Of a stretch of DNA of 64,000 nt, positions 25,460 to 34,587 are shown one piece after another. Numbering within the stretch: position 1 is the stretch's first letter; every line of letters begins with the position of its first letter. The DNA comes from Anaerolineae bacterium (GTDB lineage Bacteria; Chloroflexota; Anaerolineae; Aggregatilineales; J027): positions 1 through 64,000 of the forward strand of contig JAJTXY010000004.1 in NCBI GenBank assembly GCA_021463865.1. The letters run 5' to 3'. A model generated the notes under the pieces. The model worked only from the letters and a program-made list of their open reading frames with translations, did not search any database and had not been told where the DNA came from. Made by a program: the position numbers and the translations under genes.

Positions 25460-27058
25460 ATGAGCAATCCAAATCAACCGCGCCGTACCGATCCTAATTA
25501 TGACCCTCGCGCCACTCGTTTGGCCCAAAGCCAACAGCGGCAGGCCCCCAATTTCTATCCCGAAACGGGCACCTATCGCCGTCGCAAACCCCGCCGTCGG
25601 GCAGGTTGCCTAAAAATTGGGCTAGTCTTATTGGGGGTCTTTATCCTATTTGGGATGGTAGGCGTCGTGGTTGCCGCGATTGTGTTACCCCCTACCTATC
25701 GTGATTTAAAACCCGAACAGCAGGCCATTTGGTGCAATCGTGCCGAACGGGTAGCAATGGATTTTGTCTGCGATTGGAAACCCACCCCGCCCTTCCAAGT
25801 TCTGCCCACTTTAGCAGGTGGAGCGACGGTCAGTGGGCCAGATTTGTTATTGACCCTCGACGCGATGAATGCCGCATTGACTGGAACGCCGAGTGAGCAA
25901 GGTGGGGGTGGTTCTCAGGGAACGGGGCTTGGCACACTGCCTCCGCCGCCTGTTTCCGGCACCATGACCCCCACGCCGACGGCGACGAGCACCGTTCCAG
26001 CAACGGCGACCCTGTTGCCAACGGCAATTGTCTTGCCTTCGCCGACCCTTGCACCACTTCCAATAAGTGCCAGTTTGAATTTGGGCCAACTACGACCCGA
26101 AGGCCAATGGTGGAACAACTGTGGCCCGACCAATTTGACAATGGGCCTCAGCTACTTTGGCTACGCCAACGACCAAGGGCCAGCCGCGAATTTCCTAAAG
26201 CCCAACCGCGAAGATAAAAACGTCAGCCCTTGGCAGATGGCCCGCTACGTCAATGAATTTGCCAGTCAGCAGGTCGCCGTGAATGCGCTGTGGCGGGTCG
26301 GCGGCAATCAAGAATTACTCAAACGGCTACTCGCCAATAATTTCCCGGTCATCATCGAAAAAGGCTATGAACTCCCCGCCGAACCGGAACTCGGTTGGAT
26401 GGGTCACTACCTGCTGATGGTGGGCTATAACGATGACCCCGGCTATTTCCTTGTGTTCGACAGCTATCAGGGCACCAATCGTGGACAGGGCCGCCAAGAA
26501 ACCTATGCTTATATCGAACAATATTGGCAGCAGTTTAACTACACCTTCATAGTTCTCTATTCACCTGACCGCCAAGCGGAATTGATGACGGTGTTGGGTG
26601 AACACGCCGATGAATCGCAAGCGGTCAATAAAGCCCTCGAAACCGCCCGCGCACAAGCCACCGCCAACCCCAATGACAAATGGGCATGGCTGAATATGGG
26701 CGAATCGTATACCATGCTCCGGCAGTATCAAGAGGCAGCCTCGGCCTTTGACCAAGCCCTGCAACTCCAACTGCCGTGGCGAACCCTGTGGTATCGTTTC
26801 AGCCCGTTTGAGGCCTATTACAACGTAGGCCGTTATGAAGATGTCATCCGCTTGGCAAATGATGTGGATCGCTCATCTGGCAACTACGTCGAAGAGGCTT
26901 CGTATTATCGCGGGTTGGCCTATGCTGCCCAGAACGATTTCACCCGTGCGATCACGCAATTTGAAAATGTGCTGCGGTTTAATCCCAATTTCACACCCGC
27001 CGCCGAAGCCATCACCGCCGTACAATCAGGAACGTATACACCGCCAGTCATCAGCTAG
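25460..27058 (+). CDS. C39-like peptidase with TPR repeats, copy 1
   Basis: 532 residues: an Arg-rich cytoplasmic tail, a membrane helix (about 53-76), a Gly/Pro/Thr-rich linker, then a Peptidase_C39_2-like domain. Its catalytic candidates are C221 in WNNCGPT, H316 in GWMGHYLLMVGY and D334 in FLVFDSYQG. The C-terminal third has TPR-like repeats (AWLNMGESYTMLRQYQEAASAFDQAL and a last one ending in FENVLRFNPN). The domain sits outside the membrane and may cleave peptides or bridges. The ATG at 25460 is preferred to GTG at 25448. A paralogue follows directly. Confidence 0.82.
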   Translation: MSNPNQPRRTDPNYDPRATRLAQSQQRQAPNFYPETGTYRRRKPRRRAGCLKIGLVLLGVFILFGMVGVVVAAIVLPPTYRDLKPEQQAIWCNRAERVAMDFVCDWKPTPPFQVLPTLAGGATVSGPDLLLTLDAMNAALTGTPSEQGGGGSQGTGLGTLPPPPVSGTMTPTPTATSTVPATATLLPTAIVLPSPTLAPLPISASLNLGQLRPEGQWWNNCGPTNLTMGLSYFGYANDQGPAANFLKPNREDKNVSPWQMARYVNEFASQQVAVNALWRVGGNQELLKRLLANNFPVIIEKGYELPAEPELGWMGHYLLMVGYNDDPGYFLVFDSYQGTNRGQGRQETYAYIEQYWQQFNYTFIVLYSPDRQAELMTVLGEHADESQAVNKALETARAQATANPNDKWAWLNMGESYTMLRQYQEAASAFDQALQLQLPWRTLWYRFSPFEAYYNVGRYEDVIRLANDVDRSSGNYVEEASYYRGLAYAAQNDFTRAITQFENVLRFNPNFTPAAEAITAVQSGTYTPPVIS

Positions 27059-27075
27059 GCGGAGTCGGAAAAGCA

Positions 27076-28641
27076 ATGTCTGAACAAACACACGAAATTT
27101 TACGCACGCCGCTACCCCCGAAGGAAACGCCCGACAATTCTGACCTAGATTTGTTTCGAGCGCCCACGACAGACGAGGATACAGATCGCGTCCGGCCTAT
27201 TCACCCGCGCCGTAAACGACACAGCCCCTTTGGGTTATTCGCCCGGACGTTGGTCAGTGTTGCAGCAGGCACGGTTGGATTTGTGCTGGTTGCGGGGGTC
27301 GTCTTAGCGATTATCGTGCCGCCGTGGTATCGCAGTTTGCAACCGCGTTATCAGGAAATTTGGTGTCATCGCATCTCGGCCCTTTGTGAACTGAAGAAGA
27401 AGGCTCCCGAAGGGGATGTTCTGGTCTATCAAGGCGACACCGATGCCGCCCTAGCATTACTCGATGATGCGACCTCTACGCCAACATCAACCACCCTACC
27501 GGATATTGCGCTGGCCTCCAATGAACCAACTTTTACGCCGATGCCGCCCAAATCTGCTGGGGGGGGGAGTAACCCTGAAGATCTGGCTACCCCGACGGTG
27601 TTTGTGCCACCCCCAACGGTTGCCCCAAGCCCTACTCCAACGGCCACCCCGATTCCAATTCCGCTGTCTGCCCAATTAGACTTGACCCAAATCAAATGGG
27701 AGCAGCAAAGCTGGAATAATTGTGGGCCAGCGACCATTACGATTGCCCTCAGTTATTTCGGCTACAGTGAAACTCAAACCCGCGCCGCCAATTTCTTGAA
27801 GCCTAATATCGAAGATAAAAACGTCAGTCCCGGTCAATTGGTGGAATTTGTCAATACCGATGCGGCTAATGATGTTGGGGTACGTGCCCTCTATCGCGTA
27901 GGCGGCACACTGGATATGCTCAAACGCTTTATTGCGGCGGGTTTTCCGGTGATTGTGGAACGCGGCATCAACGTGAGGGATACGGGTTGGATGGGCCATT
28001 ATTCGCTCATTGTGGGCTACGACGATACGACGGGTGATTTTCTGTTGTTTGATAGCTATTTGGGATCCAACAAAAATCAGGGCCGCCCCGAACGCCAAGA
28101 CGCGATTGATTTAGGCTGGAAGCAGTTTAACTATACCTATATCGTGCTGTACGACCCTACCCGCGAAGCCGAACTACGCGAGGTCTTGGGTAACTTCGCG
28201 GACCCGGCTTTTGCCGCCAGTGACGCCCTTGAACGGGCCAGAGCCGCCGCCACCCTCGATCCCGATGACAAATATGCGTGGTTTAACATGGGCACGGCAT
28301 TAACACTGTTGGGACGTTACGATGAAGCAGTCTTGGCCTATAATCGTGCCCGCACGCTCGACCTACCCTATCGCATTTGGTGGTATCAATTTGGGCCGTA
28401 TATCGCGTATTATCAGGCGGGCCAATATAATGAGGTCGTCACGATTGCCGATACCACCGAAAGCAATCAGTCGTATATCGAGGAAATTTATTACTATCGC
28501 GGTCTGGCCTATGCCGCCCAAAATAAACCGGAGGAAGCCATCAAGGAATTTGACAAGGCCCTCCGCTATAATAAAAACTTCACGAAGGCTTCCGAGGCCA
28601 AACAAGAAGTTTTGGAAGGGCGCTTTGTCGCACCGCGTTAG
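27076..28641 (+). CDS. C39-like peptidase with TPR repeats, copy 2
   Basis: 521 residues, built like the gene before it: basic N-terminus, membrane helix (about 58-82), Pro/Thr linker, C39-like core with C216 in WNNCGPA, H308 in GWMGHYSLIVGYDD and D326 in FLLFDSYLG, then two or three TPR-like repeats (MGTALTLLGRYDEAVLAYNRA; YYRGLAYAAQNKPEEAIKEFD). It starts 17 bases after the previous stop, so the two are an operon and a tandem duplication. Differences are spread through the linker, so the duplication is not recent. Confidence 0.82.
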   Translation: MSEQTHEILRTPLPPKETPDNSDLDLFRAPTTDEDTDRVRPIHPRRKRHSPFGLFARTLVSVAAGTVGFVLVAGVVLAIIVPPWYRSLQPRYQEIWCHRISALCELKKKAPEGDVLVYQGDTDAALALLDDATSTPTSTTLPDIALASNEPTFTPMPPKSAGGGSNPEDLATPTVFVPPPTVAPSPTPTATPIPIPLSAQLDLTQIKWEQQSWNNCGPATITIALSYFGYSETQTRAANFLKPNIEDKNVSPGQLVEFVNTDAANDVGVRALYRVGGTLDMLKRFIAAGFPVIVERGINVRDTGWMGHYSLIVGYDDTTGDFLLFDSYLGSNKNQGRPERQDAIDLGWKQFNYTYIVLYDPTREAELREVLGNFADPAFAASDALERARAAATLDPDDKYAWFNMGTALTLLGRYDEAVLAYNRARTLDLPYRIWWYQFGPYIAYYQAGQYNEVVTIADTTESNQSYIEEIYYYRGLAYAAQNKPEEAIKEFDKALRYNKNFTKASEAKQEVLEGRFVAPR

Positions 28642-28671
28642 ACCTATTCAAGCATAGAGAGATTTGACTAC

Positions 28672-29211
28672 ATGGCACAGATTCAAGAATCCCCCGTTAT
28701 CAAGGGATTATCTATTGTTCAATTAAAGGTTTTTGAAGACCCACGTGGACGTTTTATGGAGACGTTCCGCAAAGAGTGGTTTCCACAGCGATCATGGGAC
28801 ATCATCCAGAACAATCGCTCAGACTCCCAAAAGGGCGTGCTGCGTGGTCTGCACTTCCATCATCATCAGGTAGATTATTGGTACTGCCCGTTTGGTCGCA
28901 TCCGGGCTGGATTGGTTGATCTACGCCCCGATTCCCCGACCTTCCGCAAGGCTACTACCGTCGAAATGGGGGAGGAAAATAACATTGGGCTGTTTGTCCC
29001 CATCGGCGTCGCGCATGGTTTCGCCGCCCTAACGGACTGCACGCTGATGTATGTGGTGGATAATTATTATGATTCCACCGATGAATTTGGCGTGGCGTGG
29101 AATGACCCCGAACTCGGTCTGGATTGGGGTATCGAAAACCCGATTATCTCTGACCGCGATGCCAAAAATCCACTGCTGAAAGACGTGCTGGCGACACGAG
29201 TCACAGGATAA
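28672..29211 (+). CDS. rfbC: dTDP-4-dehydrorhamnose 3,5-epimerase-like protein
   Basis: 179 residues with the RmlC cupin layout. GVLRGLHFHHHQ (56-66) holds the catalytic His (H61; the usual motif is LRGLHYQ), Y132 lies in the VDNYYD block, and the substrate loop WNDPELGLDW is at 143-152. RmlC epimerises dTDP-4-keto-6-deoxyglucose to the rhamnose precursor. The HFHHH insertion around the active site is unusual. The rmlA, rmlB and rmlD genes are not in the window. It could also be an epimerase for a related sugar. Confidence 0.83.
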   Translation: MAQIQESPVIKGLSIVQLKVFEDPRGRFMETFRKEWFPQRSWDIIQNNRSDSQKGVLRGLHFHHHQVDYWYCPFGRIRAGLVDLRPDSPTFRKATTVEMGEENNIGLFVPIGVAHGFAALTDCTLMYVVDNYYDSTDEFGVAWNDPELGLDWGIENPIISDRDAKNPLLKDVLATRVTG

Positions 29212-29213
29212 AT

Positions 29214-30599
29214 TTACGGCAAAACCCACCACCCCGGCGGCAGCCAAACCGGGGTGAGATCATTCCCCTCGGTGATGCGTTTTTCAAATCCGGTCTCCAA
29301 ATCAAACAGCATCAATCCAGCGTCTTGAGCCACCACTAACCGAGCGCCGGATGGCCCCCATGAAATACTCTCCCAAGCATTCGGTAAAAGACGATTTTGT
29401 GGCGTATCGGTCTGAAACAAGGCTAGGCTATCTCCAGCGGGCCGGATTGTCCAATCCAAGCCCTCATTCACCAGTGCCAATCCATTAGGGCGCGGCGCAA
29501 GTTGACCTGTCTGGGGATCCATCACATACCACAAGGTCGCACCGCTCGGATCGGCTATGGCAAAGGCAATCGCAGGTGGCCCGTTATCCCCCTCTAAGGG
29601 AACCCAGTATGGCCCGCCCCGATACTCAAAATTGCTGGCATAAGGTTGAACCATCAAATCCTCGGTGTTAATGATTTGCAGCGATGCCATCCCTATATCA
29701 TCCCATGTGACATAAGCCAACAGTTTGCCATCAGGCGACAGGGCAGGCGGAATCGGATTCAGACCATCGGGGGGGACAAAATCGCCAGTAGTCAGCACAT
29801 AACGCTGTGTGCCATCCTCATTAATCCGTACCAGCGACCCAAACAAGCCGCCCTGCTCTGCAAAAAACACCTGACTGCCATCCCATGACCACACCGCGTC
29901 ACTGCGATAGAGAGCATCGGCTGGCCCTTGATCTACCAAACGGTGCAGATTTGTGCCATCGGAGTTAACAATCCAAATGTCATTCGGCAGAGCGTCGAGT
30001 GATTCTGGTGCAGATTCAGGCACATGAAAAGGGGACACGACCCGAAATGCCACTGTAACCAAACTAGCATCTCGCACGGGTCGCCCGACCACATACCCCG
30101 ATTCAGTGAGTTGGCGGAGGGTCGTCCCATCGCTTTTCACCGCCCACAAATTGCGCTGTCCAAACCCACCATCGCGCACAAAAACAATCAAACTCTCGAT
30201 ACCCGTTTCGCTGGCGGCAATATCTATCGAAAAGGCATTGGGCACAAGTAAGACCTGCCCCACCTGCAATAAATCCCGATCTGTGAGGCAGTTGGCGTCT
30301 TGCACAGCTTTGATGGTCGTCCCAGCGGCAATCGCAATTGCGCCGAGTGTATCATCCGCCCGCACGGTATAGGTTTCTGTCCATTCGGTAGAGAGTACAC
30401 ATAGCGTCGGGGAAGGTGTGATATTGGGGTCAATCGTAGGGGTAGGAGTTTCAGTACCAACAATTTGAGGGGATGCGGTTGGCGAGGGGTTACTGACTTG
30501 GCGCTTGTCCGATTCATCGTTTCCGCCGCATCCAGCTAACAGAATCAACAAACCGATGAGGGGCAGTCGAATGGCTACCCCTCGTATGCCGCGTCGCAT
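29214..30599 (-). CDS. LysM lipoprotein with beta-propeller domain
   Basis: 461 residues: lipobox LLAGCGG (C24), Pro/Thr linker, a LysM-like module (YTVRADDTLGAIAIAAGTTIKAVQDANCL, near 77-108) and a TolB/WD40-like propeller (DGTTLRQLTES, NSDGTNLHRLVDQ, SPDGKLLAYVTW, GPSGARLVV). It is anchored outside the membrane, probably to peptidoglycan. It starts one base after the NERD-like gene stops and is last in the methyltransferase / NERD-like / lipoprotein operon. Confidence 0.84.
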   Translation of the reverse strand: MRRGIRGVAIRLPLIGLLILLAGCGGNDESDKRQVSNPSPTASPQIVGTETPTPTIDPNITPSPTLCVLSTEWTETYTVRADDTLGAIAIAAGTTIKAVQDANCLTDRDLLQVGQVLLVPNAFSIDIAASETGIESLIVFVRDGGFGQRNLWAVKSDGTTLRQLTESGYVVGRPVRDASLVTVAFRVVSPFHVPESAPESLDALPNDIWIVNSDGTNLHRLVDQGPADALYRSDAVWSWDGSQVFFAEQGGLFGSLVRINEDGTQRYVLTTGDFVPPDGLNPIPPALSPDGKLLAYVTWDDIGMASLQIINTEDLMVQPYASNFEYRGGPYWVPLEGDNGPPAIAFAIADPSGATLWYVMDPQTGQLAPRPNGLALVNEGLDWTIRPAGDSLALFQTDTPQNRLLPNAWESISWGPSGARLVVAQDAGLMLFDLETGFEKRITEGNDLTPVWLPPGWWVLP

Positions 30600-30600
30600 C

Positions 30601-31332
30601 TTAATTCACCAGTGCGTCCACCGTTGCCTTGATTTGCGCCGATTTGATGCGGTCTTCTTTGAGATAATCACGGCTCATAATTTGATACAGCAAGTGCAGT
30701 TCGGCAATCGGAATGACCGGCCCTTCGCCACGCAGGGTCAGACGTTCCGGCGGGGTGGTGAACACCACAATGCCATATACAGGAATATCCACGAGATTAT
30801 TCTTAGCAAAATACGCCCGCAGCGCATACACATCCCGCGCACATTCACGGGTCGGGTTATTGGAGGCTTTGCGCAAATTGCCATTTTTTGACCGGACGCG
30901 CCATTCCGCTTTTTCGTTAATCCACTCCCCGCTGTAATTGACCACGCGAAGCACCAACGCACCGGGTGGGCCGACCAGTACCGCATCAATATACCCCAAG
31001 CGGCGTCGGCTGATATTGCGCACGAAGGTGTAGCGCGAATCCTGCCCCAAAAACGAGCGCATAGACTCCCCAACCTCATAGGCCAGCGGGTTATCTTTTT
31101 GCAACGTTAGGCCACGCACGACCCCACCCAAACCGGCAATCGCCAGAGGGATGCCGATTACATTTAGGCATACCCCCCCCGGCGTGGAATAGGTATTCCC
31201 CAAGAGCGGGAGTAGGAAAAACAGGATGCCCATCGCTGAGGCCAGTGCCCCCATGAAAAAGACCAAAATACCCATGATGGCGTAAAAACGCCCCCGGCGA
31301 TTGACATTGTTAGAAGGATTAATATTCTGCAT
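30601..31332 (-). CDS. NERD-like membrane protein with degenerate nuclease motif
   Basis: 243 residues. Two N-terminal membrane helices (about 17-42 and 52-70) are followed by a NERD-like domain: YIDAVLVGPPGALVLRVVNYSGEW (114-137) matches the core of the family. In NERD nucleases the second part usually ends in E-x-K; here it is R-V-V (129-131), so only D116 of the catalytic set is clear. It may bind DNA or have lost cleavage. It lies between a methyltransferase and a LysM lipoprotein gene. Confidence 0.65.
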   Translation of the reverse strand: MQNINPSNNVNRRGRFYAIMGILVFFMGALASAMGILFFLLPLLGNTYSTPGGVCLNVIGIPLAIAGLGGVVRGLTLQKDNPLAYEVGESMRSFLGQDSRYTFVRNISRRRLGYIDAVLVGPPGALVLRVVNYSGEWINEKAEWRVRSKNGNLRKASNNPTRECARDVYALRAYFAKNNLVDIPVYGIVVFTTPPERLTLRGEGPVIPIAELHLLYQIMSRDYLKEDRIKSAQIKATVDALVN

Positions 31333-31370
31333 AAAGTTCAGATTCCTGAAGCGATAGATTAAGTTCAGAC

Positions 31371-32162
31371 TTATAAATCGCGTACTTTTTCCGCCACAAT
31401 GACCACCCGTCCGTGTGGGTCTTTATCGGGGTCAAAGGGATTCAAATTTAAATCCAGCGAGTGTTTGACCTCAAAACCAGAACGGGTCAGCATGGTCGTC
31501 ACGGCGCGGAATGGATAACCACGCAAAACATGGTTCTCCTCGGCCCGTACATAATGGGGATTGTCCTCATCTCGATAAAAGAAGGTGAAGTGCTGGCCTA
31601 AGGTTTGCGTTTCATAATCATAGTGATTCCGCACTACAACATATAAATCTTCATTATTGACTAGTTCCTGTGTTTTCTGCCCAAAATCCTCAGCTAGGCT
31701 GCGCAGCGTCCGTAGATCGAACAAAAACGTTCGACCTAAATCGAGGGCGTAATTCACCTTCTGAAAGATGGCCTCAAGATCGCGCACACTGGAAATGTAA
31801 TTCATGACATCGCCGATTGAGAGAACTAGATCGAAGGACTTTTCGACGGGGGTATAGCGGCGCACATCTTCACAAACCAGTGTGGCGTCTACCGAAGCAG
31901 CCTCCAAACGCTGGCGAGTAATGTCAATCATCCCCTCGCTGACATCTACCCCCGTCGTCATCATGCGCTGGGTGCTAAAAAATTCGAGCGAAATACCCGT
32001 CCCGCAGCCTAAATCTAAAATACGCCGCCCGATCCAGCCGTTTTTCTGCAAAAAATTGAGGTAAATCGGGGTATATTCCAACGCATAGGCCGAAAAACCC
32101 GCATCATCATAGACATATGGCAGATTGTTATAAACATTTTGCGGGACAAGCTGGTCTGTCAT
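31371..32162 (-). CDS. class I SAM-dependent methyltransferase
   Basis: 263 residues. Motif I is RILDLGCGTGISLEFF (47-62), followed by TGVDVSEGMIDITRQRL, the LVCEDVRRYTP loop and FDLVLSIGDVMNYI (motif IV). The later part has FTFFYRDEDN and a C-terminal strand-rich region. It looks like a small-molecule methyltransferase, substrate unknown. First gene of the operon with the NERD-like protein. Confidence 0.85.
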   Translation of the reverse strand: MTDQLVPQNVYNNLPYVYDDAGFSAYALEYTPIYLNFLQKNGWIGRRILDLGCGTGISLEFFSTQRMMTTGVDVSEGMIDITRQRLEAASVDATLVCEDVRRYTPVEKSFDLVLSIGDVMNYISSVRDLEAIFQKVNYALDLGRTFLFDLRTLRSLAEDFGQKTQELVNNEDLYVVVRNHYDYETQTLGQHFTFFYRDEDNPHYVRAEENHVLRGYPFRAVTTMLTRSGFEVKHSLDLNLNPFDPDKDPHGRVVIVAEKVRDL

Positions 32163-32277
32163 GAATATTTTTCCCTAAGCGATGCTGAGAACTATAGAGA
32201 AGTTATAACATGCCAACGCAGGCAAGGCAATTCGCTGGCAATTTCGGTAGAATGATACCGCTTTTATTCGGTACACC

Positions 32278-33480
32278 ATGAATGAGTCTCACTTGGAAAA
32301 CGCAGTCAACGCCTCACCCACCTCCAAACACCTGACCGGATGGCGTATGGGGCTGTGGTTATGGCTCGGTTGGTACATCATCCTGATTCTTTTTCAGCAT
32401 ATGGTCTGGGCACGCTTCGATTTACAGAAGCCCGATTACGCCTATACATGGACAAGCGAAATGACCACTGGCGAAGTGGATGGCCCAGCAACAGGTGGTT
32501 GGTTTCATGCCCGCTGGGATAGTTGGCGCTATGTTGCGATTGCCCAACACGGCTACAGCGACATCAAATTAGCAACTTTTTTCCCCGGCTACCCCATCAT
32601 GATGCGGATTTGGGATGAGGCGACCCTGCGCTGGATATTCCCCAACATGAATTGGGATGACCGCATGGCCCTTTCCGGTGTAATGGTCTCGGCGATTACG
32701 GGGGCGGTGTCGTGTGTACTGATGTATCAATTGGTGGCGGAGCGCCTCGGTCAAGAAGATGCCCTGCGCGGCGTGTTCTATCTACTGATTTTCCCCACCG
32801 CGATGTTTATGGCCCAGTTGTATACCGAATCGGCCTATCTTGCTGTCAGTTTGGCGGCTTTATTGGCGACCTATCGCAAAAAATTATGGCTGGCGGGTCT
32901 AGTGGCAGCCTATGCAGCGATTACCCGCCCCACTGGATTATTGCTGTTTTTCCCGATGGGCACGGTTTGGTTGGATCATTGGTGGCGCGGCAAAGATTTA
33001 CCCCGCCATCTGCTCATCCCGATTACCTTCCCGATTATCGCGTTTTTTGGTTTTAATACATGGCTCGGCAATCAGGGATTAGACACGTTTCAGGCCCAGC
33101 AAGATTTTGGACGTTATTTCATGCAGCCGCTAACCCTGTGTATTTTCGCCCAGCAGATCGCATGGATGGGAACAGACGCGGCAGGACTGGTGCATGTCGG
33201 CCTCGATTTGGGCCTCACCCTTTTTGCGACGGCGCTGTGTTTACGAGAATGGAAATGGCATCCGGGCTTGGCGCTCTATGGTTTGGCGGCGATTTGGCTG
33301 CCCCTCGGTACAGGCCAATTGGTGAGCCAAAATCGCTATGTCTTGATTGTGATTCCGATGCTGTTTGTGTTGATACGTTGGGGACGCAATCCGCTTTTTG
33401 ACCGATTGTGGACATTCGCCAGTTTGCTGCTCTTTGCGATGTATGCCGTTCTGTATACTCAGGGCTTCTGGACGGGATGA
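32278..33480 (+). CDS. PIG-V-like membrane mannosyltransferase
   Basis: 400 residues with about nine membrane helices. The GT76/PIG-V landmarks are present: HARWDSWRYVAIAQHGY (77-93), FFPGYPIM and AQLYTESAYLA. PIG-V adds mannose to glycolipid precursors in eukaryotes; bacterial relatives use polyprenyl-phosphate mannose at the outer face of the membrane. It stands alone, with the phosphohexomutase and nucleotidyltransferase operon about 11 kb away as a possible source of the sugar donor. Confidence 0.82.
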   Translation: MNESHLENAVNASPTSKHLTGWRMGLWLWLGWYIILILFQHMVWARFDLQKPDYAYTWTSEMTTGEVDGPATGGWFHARWDSWRYVAIAQHGYSDIKLATFFPGYPIMMRIWDEATLRWIFPNMNWDDRMALSGVMVSAITGAVSCVLMYQLVAERLGQEDALRGVFYLLIFPTAMFMAQLYTESAYLAVSLAALLATYRKKLWLAGLVAAYAAITRPTGLLLFFPMGTVWLDHWWRGKDLPRHLLIPITFPIIAFFGFNTWLGNQGLDTFQAQQDFGRYFMQPLTLCIFAQQIAWMGTDAAGLVHVGLDLGLTLFATALCLREWKWHPGLALYGLAAIWLPLGTGQLVSQNRYVLIVIPMLFVLIRWGRNPLFDRLWTFASLLLFAMYAVLYTQGFWTG

Positions 33481-33514
33481 GTAGAAAGTTTCTCTTACAA
33501 AAAAGGATGGTTAT

Positions 33515-34114
33515 ATGAACACTCGAAATCCCAATTTGAGTGACCATACACATGAGGCAAAAATTTATCTCCAACAAGATAACACAGACCTCTATAAATT
33601 AGTCCTTAGATACAGTAAATGGAAACACGCCAAACTTTGGATTGTTTTTATTGGAGTCTTGGTAGCTTTTGGATTTTCAACGATGTTGGTCCTTTCAAAA
33701 GACCCCATAAATGCATTTGGAACTGCGGGTTTGGAAGATGAAGAAATTAGCAATGAAGAGACAGTAGAAGAGACCATACCCAAACCTATAGCGATTTTCG
33801 TGTTCACCTCAATCTTATCTGTGATAATGATTTTTACATTATGGACTGTCTTCATTAGGGAAATTGCAGGAAGACAAGGCAAAAAACTTTTTTACTCTTG
33901 GCAAACCCCTATTCGAGAACTTCTATGCAACCAAGCAAAACTCTGCGATAGGATTGATGATCCATCCCTAAACGATAATGTAAACTTGGTTATTGTAGTA
34001 GCAGATATTATAACAGTTAGTCAATTAAAAATTCCTGCTCCCCCTGTGCTTATAGGAACACTAGTCGTAAGAATTGGAATACGAAGTTTCTGTGGATGCA
34101 AAGACAGCGAGTAA
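33515..34114 (+). CDS. hypothetical membrane protein, low GC
   Basis: 199 residues with two membrane helices (about 43-60 and 95-113) and an acidic stretch between (EDEEISNEETVEE). The sequence is clearly AT-richer than the mannosyltransferase gene before it and the BMC genes after it. AAAAAAGGATGG lies before the ATG. I do not recognise a family. It may be a recently acquired gene. Confidence 0.55.
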   Translation: MNTRNPNLSDHTHEAKIYLQQDNTDLYKLVLRYSKWKHAKLWIVFIGVLVAFGFSTMLVLSKDPINAFGTAGLEDEEISNEETVEETIPKPIAIFVFTSILSVIMIFTLWTVFIREIAGRQGKKLFYSWQTPIRELLCNQAKLCDRIDDPSLNDNVNLVIVVADIITVSQLKIPAPPVLIGTLVVRIGIRSFCGCKDSE

Positions 34115-34128
34115 AGGTTAGAGCATGA

Positions 34129-34587
34129 ATGTTCTACGACCCGGCGAAAACACGATTTTTTAAAGACACACTGCTCAAAGTAGTAGGTCAAGCCATGACC
34201 GCCGCCAATCTGCAATTGGAAGATAATGAAATGCAGCAGGCACGCGGCCTCATACGCTTCCATAAACCCCTGCCCGCGTTGGGGGAGGATATATATGGCT
34301 TTGTGGAGTGGCAATTACTCGCCTTTGAGCAAAGTCCATTGGCCCGATTTAACATCACCCTCCTTCGCAATCAGGGACTTGATGCACGCGCCATCAGCGA
34401 GTATGCTCACCGCGAAGCACGCACCCTTGCATGGATTATCCGCCACGCCTATCAATCCGAAGTCGTGCCGACTGATGACCATTGGTGGACGTTCCGCGAT
34501 GGCACAGAATTGGCCTATGCGCTGGTGGAGGCGGGTAAATTATTATTCGGCTACGGGATGCCCTATCTCGAAATGCGACAGGATTAA
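34129..34587 (+). CDS. hypothetical protein directly upstream of a BMC trimer gene
   Basis: 152 residues, soluble, mixed helical, with LVKVVGQAM-like amphipathic start (FKDTLLKVVGQAMTAANLQL), a HEARTL-like HREARTLAWIIRHAY helix and a Trp-rich DDHWWTFRDG. The stop codon directly abuts the start of the BMC gene at 34588, so the two are translated together. The close coupling makes it a candidate cargo or accessory protein of the compartment. I do not recognise a family. Confidence 0.6.
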   Translation: MFYDPAKTRFFKDTLLKVVGQAMTAANLQLEDNEMQQARGLIRFHKPLPALGEDIYGFVEWQLLAFEQSPLARFNITLLRNQGLDARAISEYAHREARTLAWIIRHAYQSEVVPTDDHWWTFRDGTELAYALVEAGKLLFGYGMPYLEMRQD

